Of a stretch of DNA of 7,519 nt, positions 6,201 to 7,519 are shown piece by piece. Under the pieces are notes generated by a model. It was given only the letters and a program-made list of their open reading frames with translations. It was not told the origin of the DNA and ran no database searches. The position numbers and the translations under genes were made by a program. The stretch covers positions 1 through 7,519 of the forward strand of contig RKRO01000447.1 of assembly GCA_007571355.1 (NCBI GenBank), written 5' to 3'. Position 1 is the stretch's first letter. Each line of letters opens with the position of its first letter. Source of the DNA: Candidatus Poribacteria bacterium (GTDB lineage: Bacteria; Poribacteria; WGA-4E; WGA-3G).

Positions 6201-7254
6201 TGAAACGCAAGGATGGAAGATTCATCGTATCTACTACAAGGCTTGGTATAATCACGAGGATTGGCATAATAGCCGTGAAGATACCGAGGCGAAACTCCTA
6301 GAAGCGGTAAAAAATGCGATAGAAGAGCAATCCGTGTCTCCAATGCATGGTCGCAGCTACACTGAAACCGAGTGGGCGGATTTTTACAAAAAATTCCCCA
6401 AATTAAACCCCGAATCGGGGCAAGCAGAAACCGAAAACCCCGAGGAAGATAATAGCCCGCATCCGCACTTTGCTTGGTATATTACCGAAGTCACCGGTGA
6501 AGGGGTTTTAAAGGTTGGTCAACTCCTTTCTGAAGAAGAGTATCAAGTTTATCAAGATATTTTTTCTAAATACCAAGATAGGCTTTCTAAGGACGAGATA
6601 CTCACCAAATCAGAATGGACAGAAATTAGAAAGGTGTTTCCAGATTTAAAGGCTGAACCTATCTGGTCCATTACCAAAGTCTCTGATAAACTTATAGGCT
6701 GTCCATACAAAGACGGTGATGAACTCTCCGAAACCGAATACCAACAAGCACTTAAGGAGCATCAGGTCCGTCGCATTACTAAAGTCTCTGATAAACTTAC
6801 AGACTGTCCACACAAAGTCGGTGACGAACTCTCCGAAACCGAATACCAACAAGCACGTAAGGATAAGAAGAATCAAGTCACGGACCCTAACGCACTTCCT
6901 ACCGGCCGTGATTGCGAACCTGCTGCCGGTGAACCGATTCTCCAGAGCATCAGTAAAGCGTCCCTGAGCACGGATAGCTTTATCTCTGCTGCCTCCTTCC
7001 AACAGACGACGAAGGTGCTAACGGATGCCGCTGTCAGTGGACAAACGGACAAACTCTCTGGTCTGAAAGAAAACGTCATTCTCGGACGTCTTATCCCGGC
7101 GGGCAGTGGGTTCTCCGATTTCCAAAATTTAGAGGTCTCGGACGAAAACCAACCGGAAGAAGTATCCGAGCCTGAAAAGCAGAGCGATGCTCAAACTGCT
7201 GAAGCCGCTCCGCCAGATATCGCAGATGCCCTCTTCCTTGCAGAGGACGAATAG
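289..7254 (+). CDS. rpoC: DNA-directed RNA polymerase subunit beta', giant form with two large insertions
   Basis: This is the catalytic beta' subunit of RNA polymerase, which with beta, alpha and omega makes the transcription core enzyme. Residues are numbered from the Met at 289. In order there are: N-terminus [11 protein letters not shown] (5-15); zinc ribbon Cys85/87/100/103; clamp; lid, rudder and switch regions through [18 protein letters not shown] (362-379); catalytic NADFDGD (477-483); F-loop (about 797-817); bridge helix (about 837-872); second zinc site Cys887/956/963/966; trigger loop TMRTFH (999-1004) with its second half [12 protein letters not shown] (1648-1659); INDKH...VRQML (1766-1779); and C-terminal [18 protein letters not shown] (2221-2237). 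The length of 2321 aa exceeds the usual 1350-1400 because of insertions at about 1056-1590 and 1814-2204. The frame is open throughout, with no frameshift. I chose the start at 289 because conserved RpoC sequence begins there and AAGGA lies 12 bases upstream; the in-frame ATG at 217 would add 24 unconserved residues. A diverged second copy of rpoC rather than the only one cannot be excluded. Confidence 0.97.
   Translation: [2321 protein letters not shown]
361..438 (+). other. Extra Cys/His-rich segment near the RpoC N-terminus
   Basis: Ordinary RpoC runs almost directly from the SPEEI-like motif to GEVKKPETINYR. Here about 25 extra residues separate SPDQI (14-18) from [12 protein letters not shown] (51-62). 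They carry Cys27, His29, Cys42, Cys48 and Cys50, ending in the motif CPEKGTCNC. The arrangement could bind one zinc ion, next to the standard zinc ribbon that starts at Cys85. Metal binding is inferred from residue spacing only. Confidence 0.6.
541..597 (+). other. RpoC N-terminal zinc ribbon (clamp)
   Basis: Cys85, Cys87, Cys100 and Cys103 in the segment CNCGKYKR...[10 protein letters not shown] match the four zinc ligands of the bacterial beta' zinc ribbon, which contacts the emerging RNA and upstream DNA. All four ligands are kept, so this part of the clamp looks functional. Confidence 0.93.
766..873 (+). other. Native RpoC clamp element that resembles the repeat unit
   Basis: Residues 160-195 contain [19 protein letters not shown], followed by HWGGF. 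Typical RpoC has the equivalent V-x-D-P-G-x-T-x-L-x-x-x-x-L-T-E-E-E-Y element here, just before the GAEAI-like helix (GAEVI at 199-203). It is annotated separately because the 12 units in insert 1 and the three full units late in insert 2 follow the same pattern, which makes it a candidate ancestor of the arrays. Cys169 takes the place where most homologues have Thr. Confidence 0.7.
1717..1737 (+). other. RNA polymerase catalytic loop NADFDGD
   Basis: Residues 477-483 are NADFDGD, followed by QMAVHVPL. Asp479, Asp481 and Asp483 are the three carboxylates that hold the catalytic magnesium ion in all multisubunit RNA polymerases. The motif is intact, so the subunit should be catalytically competent. 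Nearby substitutions include RPPTLHR (444-450) for the usual bacterial RAPTLHR. Confidence 0.97.
2677..2793 (+). other. Strongly diverged F-loop and pre-bridge-helix linker
   Basis: After the conserved MADSGAR (790-796), typical RpoC has a nearly invariant segment with the pattern GxxxQIRQLAGMRGLMA. This protein has [18 protein letters not shown] (797-814) at the same length, losing the QIRQL arginine and the MRG arginine. The following linker to YREGL is about 8 residues longer than usual (825-835, including FCS). The F-loop supports folding of the trigger loop during nucleotide addition, so its divergence beside a hugely expanded trigger-loop insertion is notable. Confidence 0.75.
2797..2904 (+). 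other. Bridge helix
   Basis: Residues about 837-872, [10 protein letters not shown] then [20 protein letters not shown] then YLTRK, correspond to the bridge helix that crosses the active-site cleft. Most positions match the bacterial consensus. Exceptions are Tyr850 and Ser852 in place of the His and Ala of the usual STHGARKG, and Asn847 where Ile is common. Confidence 0.9.
2947..3186 (+). other. RpoC second zinc site
   Basis: Cys887 (in EDCGT) and Cys956, Cys963 and Cys966 (in [14 protein letters not shown]) match the four ligands of the second conserved bacterial beta' zinc site. All are present with normal spacing, followed by [20 protein letters not shown], the usual lead-in to the trigger loop. 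Confidence 0.93.
3256..3309 (+). other. Trigger loop, first helix
   Basis: Residues 990-1007, [18 protein letters not shown], match the bacterial consensus. Met1000, Arg1001 and His1004 are the residues that contact the incoming nucleotide. The second half ([17 protein letters not shown], 1643-1659) lies about 640 residues further on, so the hairpin is interrupted by one of the largest insertions I know of at this position. Confidence 0.93.
3454..5058 (+). repeat. Insert 1: array of about 12 repeat units inside the trigger-loop insertion
   Basis: Residues about 1056-1590 interrupt a sandwich-barrel-type region: GTVRFRDF...[12 protein letters not shown] lies before the array and [10 protein letters not shown]...[13 protein letters not shown] after it. 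Units, by residue: 1060-1095, 1100-1137, 1140-1176, 1224-1258, 1261-1290, 1306-1341, 1346-1381, 1397-1432, 1436-1466, 1477-1514, 1518-1548 and 1554-1589. The shared pattern is Y/H-x-V-T-x-V-x-H-P-x-C, then V/P-G-x-x-L-T/S-x-x-E-Y, then Y-K-G-F. The best examples are 1060-1095 (VNHPEC...GIGELLSE...YKGF) and 1554-1589 (VTEVYHPHC...[10 protein letters not shown]...FPGF). Units at 1224, 1261, 1436 and 1518 are degenerate. An acidic spacer (about 1177-1222) separates the third and fourth. The DNA copies are diverged, so the array is old. Each unit probably forms a small strand-rich module; this is inferred. Confidence 0.85.
5215..5265 (+). other. Trigger loop, second helix
   Basis: Residues 1643-1659, [17 protein letters not shown], match the conserved DIT-G-LPRV-LFEARR segment that closes the trigger loop in bacteria. 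It shows that the polymerase sequence resumes normally after insert 1. Confidence 0.93.
5632..5820 (+). repeat. Native post-jaw DPGDT element and an adjacent duplicate
   Basis: Residues 1782-1813 ([17 protein letters not shown]...NEDILRK) are the element that normally follows VRQML in RpoC. Residues 1814-1844 ([22 protein letters not shown]...) repeat it at once in the same pattern. Standard RpoC has a single copy followed shortly by the ITKASL segment. The second copy therefore marks the start of insert 2. The pattern D-P-G-x-T-x-F-x-x-x-x-x-V-x-R-x-x-F is similar to the repeat units of insert 1. Confidence 0.75.
5821..5859 (+). repeat. Short direct repeat VPGIN ... VPGIN
   Basis: VPGIN occurs at residues 1845-1849 and again at 1853-1857, encoded by 15-base copies offset by 24 bases with several synonymous differences. 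It lies in the linker between the duplicated DPG element and the nuclease domain. It may be a trace of local slippage or of the joint where foreign sequence was added. Confidence 0.45.
5962..6330 (+). other. PD-(D/E)XK nuclease-like domain (DUF559/MTES_1575 type) embedded in RpoC
   Basis: Residues 1892-2014 follow the layout of the restriction-endonuclease-like fold found in DUF559 and MTES_1575 domains. That layout is: a first helix with S-x-x-E-R ([16 protein letters not shown], Glu1899); the strand VVPQVKV; the acidic strand GPIDLAI with Asp1932; the core strand YCLGIEFDG with Glu1948 and Asp1950; the helix [16 protein letters not shown]; the strand [11 protein letters not shown]; and a closing helix (about 1998-2013). 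In these families the helical Glu, the Asp and the E-x-D-G motif form the metal-binding nuclease site, and all are present. MTES_1575 domains are usually found at the end of superfamily 1 helicases. No case inside RNA polymerase is known to me. The domain is in frame with polymerase sequence on both sides, without splicing motifs. Family assignment is by motif; activity is inferred. Confidence 0.85.
6355..6405 (+). repeat. Half repeat unit after the nuclease domain
   Basis: Residues 2023-2039, [17 protein letters not shown], match the second half of the repeat unit (L-T-x-x-E-Y ... K-x-F-P-G-F) without the preceding HPxC strand half. It stands directly after the nuclease domain, as if the nuclease had been placed within a unit. 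Confidence 0.5.
6475..6573 (+). repeat. Repeat unit in insert 2
   Basis: Residues 2063-2095 contain [10 protein letters not shown], then [13 protein letters not shown], a full unit of the insert 1 type with a shortened turn and no Cys. The coding DNA is AT-rich: I count 17 G or C among the 60 bases from 6541. Confidence 0.7.
6598..6648 (+). repeat. Second half repeat unit
   Basis: Residues 2104-2120, [17 protein letters not shown], resemble the half unit at 2023-2039 (T-x-x-E-W ... K-F/V-F-P-x-L). Only the second half of the unit pattern is present. Confidence 0.5.
6670..6879 (+). repeat. 105-bp tandem duplication coding two repeat units
   Basis: Copies at 6670-6774 and 6775-6879 each code one 35-residue unit (ITKVSDKL...CP...[14 protein letters not shown]). 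Over the first 87 bases I count about 7 mismatches; the last 6 codons are diverged. This is by far the youngest duplication in the gene and shows that units can be added by tandem duplication in frame. Cys2138 and Cys2173 hold the position of the HPxC cysteine of insert 1 units. Confidence 0.9.
6901..7254 (+). other. Conserved RpoC C-terminus and acidic tail
   Basis: From about residue 2205 the sequence returns to standard Rpo[18 protein letters not shown], then [25 protein letters not shown], then [20 protein letters not shown]. This part packs near the base of the clamp and omega. The last 45 or so residues are acidic and rich in Glu, Pro and Ala, a variable tail common in RpoC. An intact C-terminus after both insertions argues that the protein works as a polymerase subunit. 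Confidence 0.93.
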
Positions 7255-7265
7255 TACCAAACGCC

Positions 7266-7300
7266 CATTGCAGGCAAGGTTTCAGACCTCGCCTGCAGTG
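7266..7300 (+). terminator. Strong hairpin after rpoC, probable terminator
   Basis: TGCAGGC (7269-7275) pairs with GCCTGCA (7291-7297), and AGGT (7277-7280) with ACCT (7286-7289), around the loop TTCAG with one A-C mismatch. Outer pairs extend the stem to 7266-7300. The stem begins 11 bases past the stop codon. The following CTTGTTGCGTT is only moderately T-rich, so it may be a weak intrinsic terminator or an RNA-stabilising hairpin. Confidence 0.6.
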
Positions 7301-7354
7301 CTTGTTGCGTTAGGCGACTGTCGGTTTCCTGTAACACAGAAACACCAACTTTAG

Positions 7355-7395
7355 GAAGATACCCCCCCCTTACCCCCCCGCAAGCAGGGGGGAAT
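7355..7395 (-). repeat. ATTCCCC...ATCTTC repeat, downstream copy on the other strand
   Basis: Read on the - strand this is ATTCCCCCC, a 7-base loop region, GGGGGGGTAAGG, then GGGGGTATCTTC. This matches the layout of the upstream copy at 9-44. CCCCCC (7374-7379) pairs with GGGGGG (7387-7392) over the loop GCAAGCA. The stem is longer and pure G/C compared with the upstream copies. Confidence 0.7.
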
Positions 7396-7453
7396 CAGAG
7401 GCACTGATTCAACGTGAGGTGTTTCCATTAATTATTTGCGCACACGGTAACTC

Positions 7454-7480
7454 GTAGGGGCTGGGTCACCCAGCCCTTAC
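7454..7480 (-). repeat. GTAGGGGC palindromic repeat, downstream copy
   Basis: GTAGGGGCTGGG and CCCAGCCCTTAC form a 12-base-pair stem with one G-T pair and a TCA loop. On the - strand it is preceded by CGTTT, as is the upstream copy at 132-160. It is the most stable hairpin in the flanks. It probably belongs to a dispersed palindromic repeat family and has no T-tract typical of a terminator. Confidence 0.75.
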
Positions 7481-7519
7481 AAACGTGAAAAGTGTAAACA
7501 TATTTTACGATTTTACTAT

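Noticed and set aside
6670..6879. Tandem repeat as a pure assembly artefact
   Set aside because: The two copies differ at several bases and diverge in the last six codons while keeping frame, which is unlike a simple assembly duplication. It remains worth checking with reads.
5728..6900. Intein with a homing nuclease in rpoC
   Set aside because: I see no Cys or Ser splice-start block, no terminal His-Asn followed by Cys/Ser/Thr, and the nuclease motifs are PD-(D/E)XK rather than LAGLIDADG or HNH. The flanks are repeat units and not extein joints.

Overview
The window holds one gene: rpoC, the beta' subunit of bacterial RNA polymerase, on the + strand at 289-7254. It is flanked by about 290 bases upstream and 265 bases downstream that contain hairpins and dispersed repeats but no recognisable gene. 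The protein is bacterial-type RpoC, with the NADFDGD catalytic loop, two Cys4 zinc sites, bridge helix, trigger loop and the conserved C-terminal ITKASL-like segment. The lineage cannot be fixed from the sequence. The GTAGGGGC palindromes and ATTCCCC...ATCTTC repeats remind me of uncultivated Poribacteria-like genomes, but this is recollection and not evidence.

The gene is remarkable for its size, about 2321 codons against roughly 1350-1400 in most bacteria. Two large in-frame insertions account for almost all the excess. Insert 1 (about residues 1056-1590, nt 3454-5058) lies inside the trigger-loop insertion (SI3-type position). It is an array of about 12 degenerate units of roughly 35-40 residues with the pattern V-T-x-V-x-H-P-x-C ... 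V-G-x-x-L-T-x-x-E-Y ... Y-K-G-F. Insert 2 (about residues 1814-2204, nt 5728-6900) lies after the conserved INDKH...VRQML segment, downstream of the jaw. It carries a duplicated native element, a complete PD-(D/E)XK nuclease-like domain of the DUF559/MTES_1575 type, two half-units and three more full units, the last two being a 105-bp tandem duplication. Removing both inserts leaves about 1396 residues, a normal RpoC.

The repeat unit resembles two short elements that ordinary RpoC already has: the clamp element at residues 160-195 (VTDPEC...[10 protein letters not shown]) and the post-jaw element at 1782-1813 (ITDPGDT...). The arrays therefore look like an amplification of RpoC's own modules, into which a nuclease was later placed. 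The F-loop, normally one of the most conserved parts of beta', is strongly diverged here, and an extra Cys/His-rich segment sits near the N-terminus.

Layout: 1-288, repeats, a palindrome and the ribosome-binding site; 289-7254, rpoC; 7266-7300, a strong hairpin just past the stop, probably the terminator; 7355-7395 and 7454-7480, repeats of the same two families found upstream, in the opposite orientation. rpoB, usually immediately upstream of rpoC, is not visible within the 288 upstream bases.
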